Assembly (NCBI GenBank): GCA_023145965.1
Contig: JAGLDC010000042.1
Coordinates: forward strand, 1 to 61,692
DNA: 61,692 nt
Direction of reading: 5' to 3'
Origin: a bacterium
GTDB taxonomy: Bacteria > UBP14 > UBA6098
How positions within the stretch are numbered: position 1 is the stretch's first letter; every line of letters begins with the position of its first letter. The notes beneath the pieces are model-generated. The model did no database searches and was not told where the DNA came from. It saw nothing but the letters and a program-made list of their open reading frames with translations. Of this stretch, positions 35,268-43,988 are shown piece by piece. Position numbers and translations under genes: made by a program.

Positions 35268-36038
35268 ATGTCTATAAAAATATTCAAGTCTAAACCTGAG
35301 AATTTCCCCGAAAAGGTAGCACTTTGCGGCGGTAATGTATTAGAAAAAAAATTATTGATGGGTGCTTATCGAAAAAGAACAGAATGGGTTTATGATAATC
35401 TTCGAATTGGAATAAAAATAAATACTGCAATGGATTGCGGTGAGGCTGTCGGGCAGATTACAGCTTTGCCTATTTACAACAGTCCTATTGAGCTTAAGGG
35501 CGATGGCTTGTGGTATATTCCTTGTATCTGGATGAATCCTCGAGCGGCCTCGCCGATGTTAGGGGAGCAGTTAATAGCAAGTCTTGTGGAGGATTTACAA
35601 AAAAGCGCAAAGGGGATTATCACTCTTTCCAGCGAATTATGGATGAATCATCGAAGCTTTCTAGAGCGTTTTGGGTTTGTCGAGGTCATTAAATTTAAGC
35701 GTATAGATTCTATAGTCGATGTTATGGGTTTGTCTCTGGATGGCTCGCCAATGGATGTCAGTCTTATATCTCCCAGGTCTCCAGAGGGGATTGCGCCTCG
35801 CCTGGATATGTTTTATAGCTCCCATTGCCCAGTGCATACAGCGACCGCATATCGATTATCAAAAGAGCATAAGAAACTCGAGAGGCAAGTCCAGCTTGTT
35901 ATTCATAACACGAACGACCGTTCGATAATCGAGCGCTATGGTTATAGTTTTGCCCTTCTTTTTAATTCACAGTATGATCTTTTAAGGCCTTATCTTTCCG
36001 GCTCTTCATTAGAGGAAGTGTTGGAGGAATATCTCTAA
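35268..36038 (+). CDS. GNAT-like protein with YoaP-type thioredoxin-like C-terminus
   Basis: 256 residues. The first ~155 follow the GNAT pattern (GEAVGQITALPIYNSP, WYIPCIWMNP, ITLSSELWMNHRSFLERFGF), but the Q/RxxGxG/A acetyl-CoA loop is replaced by NPRAASPMLGEQ, so it may not bind acetyl-CoA normally. 170-256 matches the YoaP-like region: FYSSHCPVHTATAY with one Cys, then RYGYSFALLFNSQ. The reaction is unknown. It is followed by a short ORF at 36048. Confidence 0.65.
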   Translation: MSIKIFKSKPENFPEKVALCGGNVLEKKLLMGAYRKRTEWVYDNLRIGIKINTAMDCGEAVGQITALPIYNSPIELKGDGLWYIPCIWMNPRAASPMLGEQLIASLVEDLQKSAKGIITLSSELWMNHRSFLERFGFVEVIKFKRIDSIVDVMGLSLDGSPMDVSLISPRSPEGIAPRLDMFYSSHCPVHTATAYRLSKEHKKLERQVQLVIHNTNDRSIIERYGYSFALLFNSQYDLLRPYLSGSSLEEVLEEYL

Positions 36039-36047
36039 AGCTTTGCA

Positions 36048-36164
36048 ATGAAAATCACGGTCGAGGCAGGCAAACCCCACGGGGATTATGATATTGAGCG
36101 TGATGACGTTGTCATTGCAACCTCGAAGGATGTGGCAATCTTCAGGGCTTCGATATTATTTTGA
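36048..36164 (+). CDS. Short ORF after the YoaP-like gene (38 aa, doubtful)
   Basis: MKITVEAGKPHGDYDIERDD followed by VVIATSKDVAIFRASILF encodes 38 residues in the same direction, starting 9 bases after the previous stop. The amino-acid mix is protein-like (regular V/I spacing, no low complexity). There is no clear ribosome site; translational coupling would be needed. It could be a tiny protein, or the broken start of a lost downstream gene. Confidence 0.35.
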   Translation: MKITVEAGKPHGDYDIERDDVVIATSKDVAIFRASILF

Positions 36165-36227
36165 CATAAGAGGGAAATTCCCTTTTAATATACCAAAGAA
36201 CCCTTCGCGATTTGCTCCTCTCGGGGC

Positions 36228-39200
36228 TTATTTCAAATACACCAATCTTTTCAGAGCTGTTTGATTATTCCCGATTCGTGCACGAACGAAGTAAACGCCG
36301 GACGTAATATCCCCAGATGGCGTCCATATGAATTCAGTTCTCATCTGTTCTTCGGACTCCTTTTCTTGGAGGGCGAAGGAATGCGTTTTCTTTTTCTCCG
36401 AGGAGATTTTCGGGGGTGAAGGTAGCTGTGCAATATACCGGCCCGAGAGGTCGAAGACCTCGACCTTTAGGGGCGCTATTTCCGCGTTTTCATTATATGG
36501 GTTGGGGGATTCGGCCTCTCGGGGTGTATCAAAGGATATTTTTACCGAGCTGTTAAATGGGTTTGGATAGGCGGTGATGCCGATTTTATAGGGTTTATAG
36601 CTTTCAGCGACAGACATTGTCGAATAGAGCCCCCGTGCGGAGGCTGCATTTGTTTGGAAATCGCTGTAATCGGTTCCGGCAATAACTGCAATGGCCCAAA
36701 CAAAATTGCCCCATGCTGGAATAGTTAAAGGCCCTTCGGAAAGGATGATCGACCAATCGTCTGCGGGTGAGCCGTTGCCGATGGAGAAGTCTCCAGACAT
36801 GAAGTTATATTTCACGGTGTCGTCCCAGCCCATACCCTCGGGATAGATATAGGAGCTATTATCGATCACGCTACCGTGTGCAATTCCTGAAAGACCTACA
36901 ATACCGACATAACCGGTGAAACGGGGTGTGGATGCTTCGTCCCACATGTTAACCCATTGGTCTGATGAAGAGTATTGGGCGCGGTCGAACCATGTGGTAG
37001 TGGTGCCATCGGAGGTAACATGTATATCGAAATCGAGATAGAAGCCGATATATAGATTGTGGAAAGATAAGTCTGAATAGTTTTTCACTGTGAAGCGCAT
37101 GATAATGAAGTCTTCATTTGGCGAAGTATTGCACGTTGTGCTTTTTTGGTCGATAATCAGTCCGTTGACGGGTGTTGCATAAGAGGTGTAAAAGCTGGTA
37201 TCGGTGGATGAGGCCTCTAATACCAATGATCGGAGTGGAAGAAATTCGCTTGTATTACCATTCTCACCGGTGAATACTGAATCATAAGCCGTCGAAATAA
37301 AAAAACCACCGCCATACAGCGTGTTGGTATCTCCGAACTCGAAACCTTGTCCCATAATCGATGAGCTCGAGGCTGTGGGGTCATAGTAGCCAAATTCACC
37401 AAAGTTAGTAACAGTTGTGGCTAATGTTGGAGTGTTGTGGTTGGCGTAATTCCGTGGATAAACCCCAGTGCTTATCTGGATTGTATCTACAAAGGAATAT
37501 GCTCCACTTGTCATCGTGATTTGAACATAAACCAAATGAGCTGCCGGTGTTCCGAGAGCTGCTGAGAGTGTAATCGGGTCGGAAGTGTCAGATGCGGTTG
37601 CGCCTGTTGCGATAGTGCCAAGGTCCGAGGTGGCATCGACGATAGAGATGTAAGGATCGCCGGCAATTATTGCTGTAACTGTTACAGCACTTGCCGAAGC
37701 GCCGCGATTATATACTTCGATAATGAGTTTCACCGTTTCGTCGGCATCAAATACACCCGAACCGTTACCTACTGGGGCCGAATCGTCGATACTGTGGTCC
37801 TCGATGGATAGAATAGGGAAAGTCGGCAGGGGCGTATCGTCGATAAGTTCGTCGCAGTTCAAAAGCCCGGCGCCGAAAAGCGTGTCGTGTCCGGAGACAC
37901 CCATGTCTGTTGCTGAAAATCGAAGAAGCGAATCGATTTCTTCGGGAGAAAGCGAGGGATTTTTCGACAGCACGAGCGCCATCGCGCCGGCGACGATGGG
38001 GCAAGCAGCGCTGGTGCCGTTAAACCAAAAATTATATCTATTATCCTCTTCATACGATGTTGCTGTGACATATTGTCCCGGCGCTGATATCTCCGGTTTT
38101 ATGAGGCCAGCAGGATATGGAAAGTCGGTATAGTCGTCGGTGTTCCATTCGGTTGGGCCATAAGACGAAAAATTCGCTATACCTGTTCCTGCGTAATCGA
38201 CCGCGCCGACTGCGACTATCGCGGTGTTGGAGCTTGCACCCGATTGCCACGGCGATGGGCCATCGGCAGGCGCGCTTATATCGTTTGGCACTGCATAATG
38301 TCCTCCGGAAGACCGCCCGTTGCCAGCAGAAACTGCTGCGATCACACCGGTTGCGAGAACATCCTCAAAAACGCTTCGATAATATTCCCTTATAGCCTCG
38401 GTTGGGTCCTCCCACCCAAGCGAAATTGAAAGAACATTCGCGCCCATATCGACAGCATATTGGACGGCATCGTTAACATCGCTTGGAATTCCACTTCCGG
38501 TGGAATCAATAACCTTCAAGGCCATGATTAACGCATCCGGTGCAGTGCCGGTCTGATTTCCTGCGGTTCCATCGCCCGAAGCAAGGCCAGCACAGCTTGT
38601 GCCATGACCATAATCGTCCCAGGGATCGCCATCGGAGTTGACAAAATCATAGCCGTAATAATCGTCGGTGTAACCGTTCATGTCGTCATCGGAGCCGTTG
38701 CTTGCGATCTCGTCGTCGTTAATCCACATATGACTTTCTAGGTCATCATGTGTATATCTAACACCAGAATCGAGAATGGCAATCAATACCCTCTCGCCGG
38801 TAATACCCAACGCCCAAGCGTCATCGGCATTCACCTGTGTCATGGCAGTGCTAACGGCCATGGCCTCGGCAGGCTCCTCCGGTCGAGCAAGCCAAAGGTT
38901 ATTCTCAACGCGATTAATAAGGCAACTCGGTGTATTGTCAATAACAAGGTCGATACCCTCGGTTTTTACAAAGTCCATAAGAAAAGAGCTTTTTATCTCA
39001 AATGAGATAGAACCTCCAAGCCACATAGGATATATGTTCTTGACTGAACCTGTAAGTTCGAGCTCTCGGAGTTCAATCAAAATAGGGGCTTCAAATTCCT
39101 GCGCAAGGCGCTTTAACTCCGCTATCGCAAAGTTTCTGCGTTCAGACATAGGCAAACGCTTTGCATAAGCAATTATCTCAGCTCTTCCTGGCCGTTCGAC

Positions 39201-39329
39201 CGAAAGCAAGATAGGAATGTAACTATCCTCGTTCGATTTCTCTAATTTGGCTAAAATGCTAGAGTCTATAGTCATCGAAAAACAAGCACTACTGAAAATC
39301 GCTATAGATAAAAAAAACAAAAAGCGCAA
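36228..39329 (-). CDS. Secreted subtilisin-like serine protease with sorting domain
   Basis: 1033 residues. Signal peptide (MRFLFFLSIAIFSSACFS), an I9-like prodomain region to ~160, then an S8 catalytic domain: Asp187 in ILDSGV, His242 in GHGTSCAG, Ser440 in NGTSAACP, all intact. Ca-binding-like DDE/DGDPWDDY loops lie between. ~520-640 is CARDB/Ig-like and the C-terminus is a sorting domain (YPNPFNSSVKISF ... SGVYFVRARIG) like that of the BNR protein. It is probably an extracellular or surface protease. Element D lies 75 bases upstream of its start. Confidence 0.93.
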   Translation of the reverse strand: MRFLFFLSIAIFSSACFSMTIDSSILAKLEKSNEDSYIPILLSVERPGRAEIIAYAKRLPMSERRNFAIAELKRLAQEFEAPILIELRELELTGSVKNIYPMWLGGSISFEIKSSFLMDFVKTEGIDLVIDNTPSCLINRVENNLWLARPEEPAEAMAVSTAMTQVNADDAWALGITGERVLIAILDSGVRYTHDDLESHMWINDDEIASNGSDDDMNGYTDDYYGYDFVNSDGDPWDDYGHGTSCAGLASGDGTAGNQTGTAPDALIMALKVIDSTGSGIPSDVNDAVQYAVDMGANVLSISLGWEDPTEAIREYYRSVFEDVLATGVIAAVSAGNGRSSGGHYAVPNDISAPADGPSPWQSGASSNTAIVAVGAVDYAGTGIANFSSYGPTEWNTDDYTDFPYPAGLIKPEISAPGQYVTATSYEEDNRYNFWFNGTSAACPIVAGAMALVLSKNPSLSPEEIDSLLRFSATDMGVSGHDTLFGAGLLNCDELIDDTPLPTFPILSIEDHSIDDSAPVGNGSGVFDADETVKLIIEVYNRGASASAVTVTAIIAGDPYISIVDATSDLGTIATGATASDTSDPITLSAALGTPAAHLVYVQITMTSGAYSFVDTIQISTGVYPRNYANHNTPTLATTVTNFGEFGYYDPTASSSSIMGQGFEFGDTNTLYGGGFFISTAYDSVFTGENGNTSEFLPLRSLVLEASSTDTSFYTSYATPVNGLIIDQKSTTCNTSPNEDFIIMRFTVKNYSDLSFHNLYIGFYLDFDIHVTSDGTTTTWFDRAQYSSSDQWVNMWDEASTPRFTGYVGIVGLSGIAHGSVIDNSSYIYPEGMGWDDTVKYNFMSGDFSIGNGSPADDWSIILSEGPLTIPAWGNFVWAIAVIAGTDYSDFQTNAASARGLYSTMSVAESYKPYKIGITAYPNPFNSSVKISFDTPREAESPNPYNENAEIAPLKVEVFDLSGRYIAQLPSPPKISSEKKKTHSFALQEKESEEQMRTEFIWTPSGDITSGVYFVRARIGNNQTALKRLVYLK

Positions 39330-39403
39330 TGTGACTCCTTAATAAACTCCGTTTTAAAAGAGTATATCGTAAATTTGAAGTTTTTCAAATAATTATTGGT
39401 TAT

Positions 39404-39535
39404 AGGCCGGTCGGCACCGAATTACTAAATATGCTTTTAAACCGGTGTGACGTAGTCGCCGGAAGCTCGATAACTCGGCGAAAAACAGGGAAGCCGAAAA
39501 CAAAATCATGCGGCATAGTGTGTGCCGACCGGCCT
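39404..39535. repeat. Inverted-repeat element with 14-bp arms (element D)
   Basis: AGGCCGGTCGGCAC (39404-39417) and GTGCCGACCGGCCT (39522-39535) are perfect 14-bp complements enclosing 104 bases. Inside, TCGCCG/CGGCGA (39456-39461 / 39476-39481) makes a second hairpin. The plan (long outer stem plus inner hairpin, intergenic) resembles elements B and C, but the arm sequence differs. It lies between the subtilase start and the GWxTD gene's end. A terminator role for the GWxTD operon is possible, although no T-run follows on the minus strand. Confidence 0.75.
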
Positions 39536-39549
39536 TTGCTTGAATAAGT

Positions 39550-40908
39550 TTATTTTATCTCAATTTCCCGAGAGGTGTCGTGTGGATTTTTCAATTCATT
39601 AAGCCAGGATGTGTTGAAGATCTCGCCATTGGCGGTTGAGTGCGCGAGTCTATATCTTCCTATGCCGAGCTCATCGGTGAAGATAAAATATACACCCCCC
39701 TGGAGAGCAAAATAATCCCATTGTTCCCATGGATTGCTTTCCATAACAAATTCGCTTTTTTCGATATTATCCGGTGATCCATAGAGAATATATATTCTTC
39801 CTCTATCGGTTAGCCATCCAGCACCATCTCCGCCTTCTTTAAAAGTAGAATTGGCAAAAATCCATCTATTTATTACTGTTTGACGGAATTCGTTCTCAGG
39901 CGTTCGCAGATCAGGATCACGGTTTTCCCACCAACGAAGCAGGAATTCGGCTTTGCCTTCTATACTTAATTTCTTATAGAATTTTTTTTCGCTAGTGGAT
40001 ATTAAATAACTAATATATTTATATTCGGTTTCGATATCTGTTGTGTCGGGTCGATATACTATGTTCGGTGGTTCTAGCTTGGTTTTTATCACCGAAAAAG
40101 ATTTACTCGATATTGAAGTTAGTTTTTTCTTTCTGTTTATTGCCTTAACATCCAGTTTATATGCACCTTCTGGAAAACCAATAACGTTCAAACCGTTCAG
40201 TATCGGTAGCGATTTGTCCTTCGATACCTTGGGATCGATATTGAATTCTTTTACCAGATTTCCAGAGGTATCAAAAACCGAATAGGACACATCGATTGTA
40301 TCGTTTTTTGATAAACCATATATTTCGAGGTAAAAATACATTGTGGGAAACGATGTTCCAAAAGCCTTTGCGGGATTAGGGAGCATTTTCAAACCATTTG
40401 TGGTGAATGGCCCTTCGAGGCTGTCCCTCGATACGTTGGTAAGTAATGATATATCGGACATAGAAAGTTCTGTTTTAAGTGCTTTTACTTCAAATTCGGT
40501 CGTCAACGAATTTGTGTCTCCATCTCCCAAATCTGTTGCGACGAAAACCACTTTATATTCACTTGGTTCAAGAGCTACGGAATATTTGTCGAATAGCAGG
40601 TAATCACGGCTGACCATTTCACCGCGTGGTATTTGAATAATCCTCTTCAAATATATTGAATCGATAAGCTTATTTTTTGAGAAAATCTCTATATCGAATA
40701 ATACCGTATCGGCCCAGACCGAATCAAGCCTCTCGAAAGCGAGATTACCACGATTAATCGACCATACAATTTCTGTAATAGAATTTTTCTCTGCACCACC
40801 GAAAGAAATAACATCGAGGGAGAAACCATCGATTATCGCCCAAATATTGCTAGAAATTATAAGCAATACAATTAACAGCACGAGTGCGTGTCCATTTTTT
40901 TTCATCAT
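39550..40908 (-). CDS. GWxTD domain-containing exported protein (second of pair)
   Basis: 452 residues. Hydrophobic signal (HALVLLIVLLIISSNIWA). A long beta-rich middle is followed by the C-terminal GWxTD domain: RWIFANSTFKEGG, GWLTDRGRIYILYGSPD, WEQWDYFALQGGVYFIF. The domain is common in FCB and Acidobacteria genomes, usually exported, of unknown function. It overlaps the first GWxTD gene by 4 bases (ATGA), so the two are translationally coupled and may form a heteromer. Confidence 0.88.
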   Translation of the reverse strand: MMKKNGHALVLLIVLLIISSNIWAIIDGFSLDVISFGGAEKNSITEIVWSINRGNLAFERLDSVWADTVLFDIEIFSKNKLIDSIYLKRIIQIPRGEMVSRDYLLFDKYSVALEPSEYKVVFVATDLGDGDTNSLTTEFEVKALKTELSMSDISLLTNVSRDSLEGPFTTNGLKMLPNPAKAFGTSFPTMYFYLEIYGLSKNDTIDVSYSVFDTSGNLVKEFNIDPKVSKDKSLPILNGLNVIGFPEGAYKLDVKAINRKKKLTSISSKSFSVIKTKLEPPNIVYRPDTTDIETEYKYISYLISTSEKKFYKKLSIEGKAEFLLRWWENRDPDLRTPENEFRQTVINRWIFANSTFKEGGDGAGWLTDRGRIYILYGSPDNIEKSEFVMESNPWEQWDYFALQGGVYFIFTDELGIGRYRLAHSTANGEIFNTSWLNELKNPHDTSREIEIK

Positions 40909-42116
40909 TCTTGCCTCACAAGTTCATAAGTGCCATCGCCCCATCTATCCTCAAAATAGAAGGTTCTTTTCGGGCTATAATAATACCATATCTCATATGC
41001 TCTATTGTCCAAATCGAAAGGATGGCTTTCGGTATCATTGGGTTCGCCATAAATTATGTATATTCTACCTCTATCCGATTTCCAACCGGTTCTCGAACTC
41101 CTGAAACGAATATTTGCAATAGCTATTCTACGATAAAATTCTTCGCGAAACTCGTTAAGTTTGGTGTTTGGGGTTGGATCCTTTACCGCCCAAAAAAGCT
41201 CGATAAGACTATCCACTATTTCTGGTGTATCTTCGAGAGCTTTTCTGATGGACTTCAATTCAGACCCTCGTTCGATAAGGCTCAGTTGAGCAACGAGTTC
41301 TTCGTTATCTTTGGCGTAGTTTTTATACCTCAGTGTGGCTACGAGAATATCCTTTTTCCGTTCGCTTCTAATTAAAAAATCTTCGATAAGGCGCATTCGC
41401 AATGTGAATCGCGAAAGTCCATCAGGAATTGGTAGTGAACTATCTATTTTTATCGAACCAGCTACATCAAGGATTGTATCCGCGAAATAAACAGAGTCAT
41501 CGCTTACTATATCATTGATAAGAGAATAATTGTCTGTTTTAGATGTGTAAAAGGACACTCTAAAATAGATAGAATCTCCCGGAGGATAATACTCGCCGGG
41601 GATAAAAATCCCTTCTTTGTTGACCAGAATTATTGAACCGAATAGCGGTATAGAATCCGCAGAAAAAGCTGGAACCTCTATTTCAGCCTCTTTGATAAAT
41701 TTTTCATCAGATTCTAAATCTGTCACCGAAATAAATAGCCGATATTCGTCTGATATTATATTCTTAATACAAAAAGGAACCGGATTAGCGCTTTCTCGCG
41801 AATCGGTGGCGTTGTATTCGGCAACTTCGCTCGAGTCGCGCCGTCGGTCTTTTGCGATAAGCCTATCCTCTTTGTAGAGTGCGATGAGGATATCGAAATA
41901 AGAGCGATAGACATCGTCGCGTTTTATAAATTGAAGCCCTGAATTCGGTATAGTGATATAAACCTCGACATCGGCGAAGGGGAGGCTCTCCGATGGCGAA
42001 AAATAGATATTGTTGTGGAAAATGGGCTTACCCAGGTTTTCCGTGGGCATTCCTTGTGCCCAAATCGAAGACACTGCAATAAATAGTGTTATTATATATA
42101 GCTTCCACTTCATCAT
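40905..42116 (-). CDS. GWxTD domain-containing exported protein (first of pair)
   Basis: About 403 residues from ATG 42116 (MMKWKLYIITLFIAVSSIWA), which places a proper signal peptide first; GAGAGG lies before it across the end of xerC. The frame's ATG at 42170 would add 18 odd residues within xerC. C-terminal GWxTD domain reads GWKSDRGRIYIIYGEPND with YEIWYYYSPKRTFYF after it; Ser replaces Thr of the motif. Same general plan as the protein encoded next, and probably a paralogue. Confidence 0.87.
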   Translation of the reverse strand: MMKWKLYIITLFIAVSSIWAQGMPTENLGKPIFHNNIYFSPSESLPFADVEVYITIPNSGLQFIKRDDVYRSYFDILIALYKEDRLIAKDRRRDSSEVAEYNATDSRESANPVPFCIKNIISDEYRLFISVTDLESDEKFIKEAEIEVPAFSADSIPLFGSIILVNKEGIFIPGEYYPPGDSIYFRVSFYTSKTDNYSLINDIVSDDSVYFADTILDVAGSIKIDSSLPIPDGLSRFTLRMRLIEDFLIRSERKKDILVATLRYKNYAKDNEELVAQLSLIERGSELKSIRKALEDTPEIVDSLIELFWAVKDPTPNTKLNEFREEFYRRIAIANIRFRSSRTGWKSDRGRIYIIYGEPNDTESHPFDLDNRAYEIWYYYSPKRTFYFEDRWGDGTYELVRQE

Positions 42117-42117
42117 C

Positions 42118-43026
42118 TTAACCTCTCGGGTGGAATTTGTGATACACTGCGTGGAGATAATCTTTTCCAATATTTGTATATATCTGTGTTGTGCTTATAT
42201 CTTCGTGACCCAACATTTCTTGAACCGACCTAAGGTCAGCGCCGCCTTCTATAAGATGAGTTGCGAAAGAGTGCCGGAACATATGTGGATGAACCCCTTC
42301 TATTCCAGCGGCTTCAGCCCATTTTCGGACTATCTTATATAGGCCCATTCTGCTTAGTTTTCCCCCACGGCAATTTAAAAATAAAATTGGCGTTCGATTG
42401 GTTTTCTTTAATTTAGGGCGCGAATCGCGCCTATATCTATCTATCCAATAAAGAGCGGAATCGTTTATTGGCACAAGGCGCTCTTTCTTGCCCTTACCAA
42501 AAAGCCTAACAAAGGCTATATCCTCATAAACATCCGCAGTCTCCATGCCGATAATTTCTGACTCGCGCGCGCCCGTGCCGTAAAGGGTTTCCAGTATTGC
42601 CCTATCCCTGATGCCCAGTCCTTTTGGATGTTCGAGTTTTACTTTATCGAGGATTTTCTCTATGTCTTGAAAGCTCAGTATCTCAGGAAGCAAAGATGGC
42701 ATCTTGGGAAGCCTTAGACCTTCGGTGGGGTCTTTTTTAAGGATGCCTTCTGAGATGCAATATTTAAAAAGCCCTCGAATACTACTCATCTTGCGTGCGA
42801 GGGACCTCGATGACATCCCTATATCCGATAGCGCACGGACATGATTGGCTATGATAATTGGTGTTACTTGGGCGAGATCGCCTATCCCATTTGCATCGAG
42901 CCATTCGGCGAAATCGCGAAGGTCTCTTGAGTATGCTTCGTTTGTGTTGTCCGATAGACCTTTGTCGATTTGTGTCCATTGGAGGAAACCGTCGATAGAC
43001 CTTCCTATGTCAAGCTTTTTCTGTAT
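42118..43026 (-). CDS. xerC: Tyrosine recombinase XerC/XerD, non-canonical ATA start
   Basis: 302 residues if read from ATA 43026, the normal Xer length. The core-binding domain starts GFLQWTQIDKGLSDNT with AYSRDLRDFAEWL; the catalytic set is R154 (GTGARESE), H248 and R251 (HPHMFRHSFATHL), H274 (LGHED) and Y283. There is no ATG, GTG, TTG or CTG before codon 71; the ATG at 42816 would delete the whole core-binding domain. AGGTGAT, a perfect anti-SD complement, lies three bases before the ATA. It resolves chromosome dimers at dif; XerC vs XerD cannot be separated. Confidence 0.86.
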   Translation of the reverse strand: MQKKLDIGRSIDGFLQWTQIDKGLSDNTNEAYSRDLRDFAEWLDANGIGDLAQVTPIIIANHVRALSDIGMSSRSLARKMSSIRGLFKYCISEGILKKDPTEGLRLPKMPSLLPEILSFQDIEKILDKVKLEHPKGLGIRDRAILETLYGTGARESEIIGMETADVYEDIAFVRLFGKGKKERLVPINDSALYWIDRYRRDSRPKLKKTNRTPILFLNCRGGKLSRMGLYKIVRKWAEAAGIEGVHPHMFRHSFATHLIEGGADLRSVQEMLGHEDISTTQIYTNIGKDYLHAVYHKFHPRG

Positions 43027-43953
43027 CTAATCACCTAATATTTCAGGAACTGTAAAGTCAGTTATCTTGCGAAAGTGTTGCATTCTATTTTCAATATCTT
43101 GCATAGTAACACTGGTGAGTTTTTCGAGACTAAAGCCTTCTACATTAAAGCTTGCAACAACTGTGCCTGCAACAAGGGCGCCTTTTAGCTCTTCGATATT
43201 GACTCGACCACGCGAAGCAAGAAAACCCATGAATCCACCCGCGAAGCTGTCCCCTGCGCCGGTGGGGTCTTTGACGACCTCTATAGGATAGGCGGGTAGG
43301 ATAAACAGTTCATCCTGAGTTATTAGCATAGAACCGAATTCACCGCGTTTAATAACGAGTATCTTAGGTCCCATGGAAAGCACTTTCCGTGCGCCGGCGA
43401 GTATGTTGCGTTCGTCTGAGAGCAGCCTAACTTCCATAGCATTGATGACCAGCAGATCTACGCGAGCGATGAGTTTTTTCAATTCCTCCAGTTTTCCCTC
43501 TATCCAGAAATTCATTGTATCTGCGGCTATTAACGAAGGTGAATGAATCTGGTCAACAACCTTGCCCTGAAGTGTTGGGTCTATATTGCCGAGAAAAACG
43601 AATTTGCTTCCGCAATAGTGTTTTGGAAGCACGGGTGAAAAGAACTCGAAAACATTAAGTTGGGTATCCAAGGTTTCGGGATCACCGAAGTTCTCGTCGT
43701 ATTCGCCGGCCCAACGGAAGGTTTTTCCCTTTGTAATTTGAAGTCCATCGATGTTAACACCTTTACCGAGAAGCATTTCGACATGCTTCTTAGGAAAATC
43801 CTCACCGACCACAGCGACAATATTAACCGGTGGCCCAAAAAGCCTCGCGGCGATGGAGAAATAGGTAGCGCTACCGCCCAATGCATCGTCGATTTTACCA
43901 TCTGGAGTGGAAACAGTATCTAAAGCTACGGAACCAACAATAAGTAATGACAT
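43027..43953 (-). CDS. PfkB family carbohydrate/nucleoside kinase
   Basis: 308 residues of the ribokinase fold. GGSATYFSIAARLFG near 26-40 is the substrate side, and DPTGAGDSFAGGFMGF near 230-245 holds the anion hole and catalytic Asp. Similar enzymes act on adenosine, ribose or ADP-heptose-like sugars; the substrate cannot be told from sequence here. Its TAG stop is followed at once and in the same frame by xerC. It begins 35 bases after pheT. Confidence 0.85.
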   Translation of the reverse strand: MSLLIVGSVALDTVSTPDGKIDDALGGSATYFSIAARLFGPPVNIVAVVGEDFPKKHVEMLLGKGVNIDGLQITKGKTFRWAGEYDENFGDPETLDTQLNVFEFFSPVLPKHYCGSKFVFLGNIDPTLQGKVVDQIHSPSLIAADTMNFWIEGKLEELKKLIARVDLLVINAMEVRLLSDERNILAGARKVLSMGPKILVIKRGEFGSMLITQDELFILPAYPIEVVKDPTGAGDSFAGGFMGFLASRGRVNIEELKGALVAGTVVASFNVEGFSLEKLTSVTMQDIENRMQHFRKITDFTVPEILGD

Positions 43954-43988
43954 ATTATCCTTTCAATTTCATCGAGTTTGAGAAAAAA

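Noticed and set aside
36165-36227. Palindrome GGGAAATTCCC after the small ORF as a terminator
   Set aside because: The stem is short and AT-rich with only a weak T-run; I do not consider it reliable enough to list.
37723-38133. Several ORFs on both strands inside the subtilase gene
   Set aside because: They overlap the catalytic domain of a gene with an intact Asp/His/Ser triad and have compositions typical of out-of-frame reading.
43027-43029. Genome-wide reassignment of TAG as a sense codon
   Set aside because: Other genes here end normally in TAG (for example the lipoprotein gene at 12154-12156 and the TonB-C gene at 24435-24437), so the kinase TAG is most likely a true stop.
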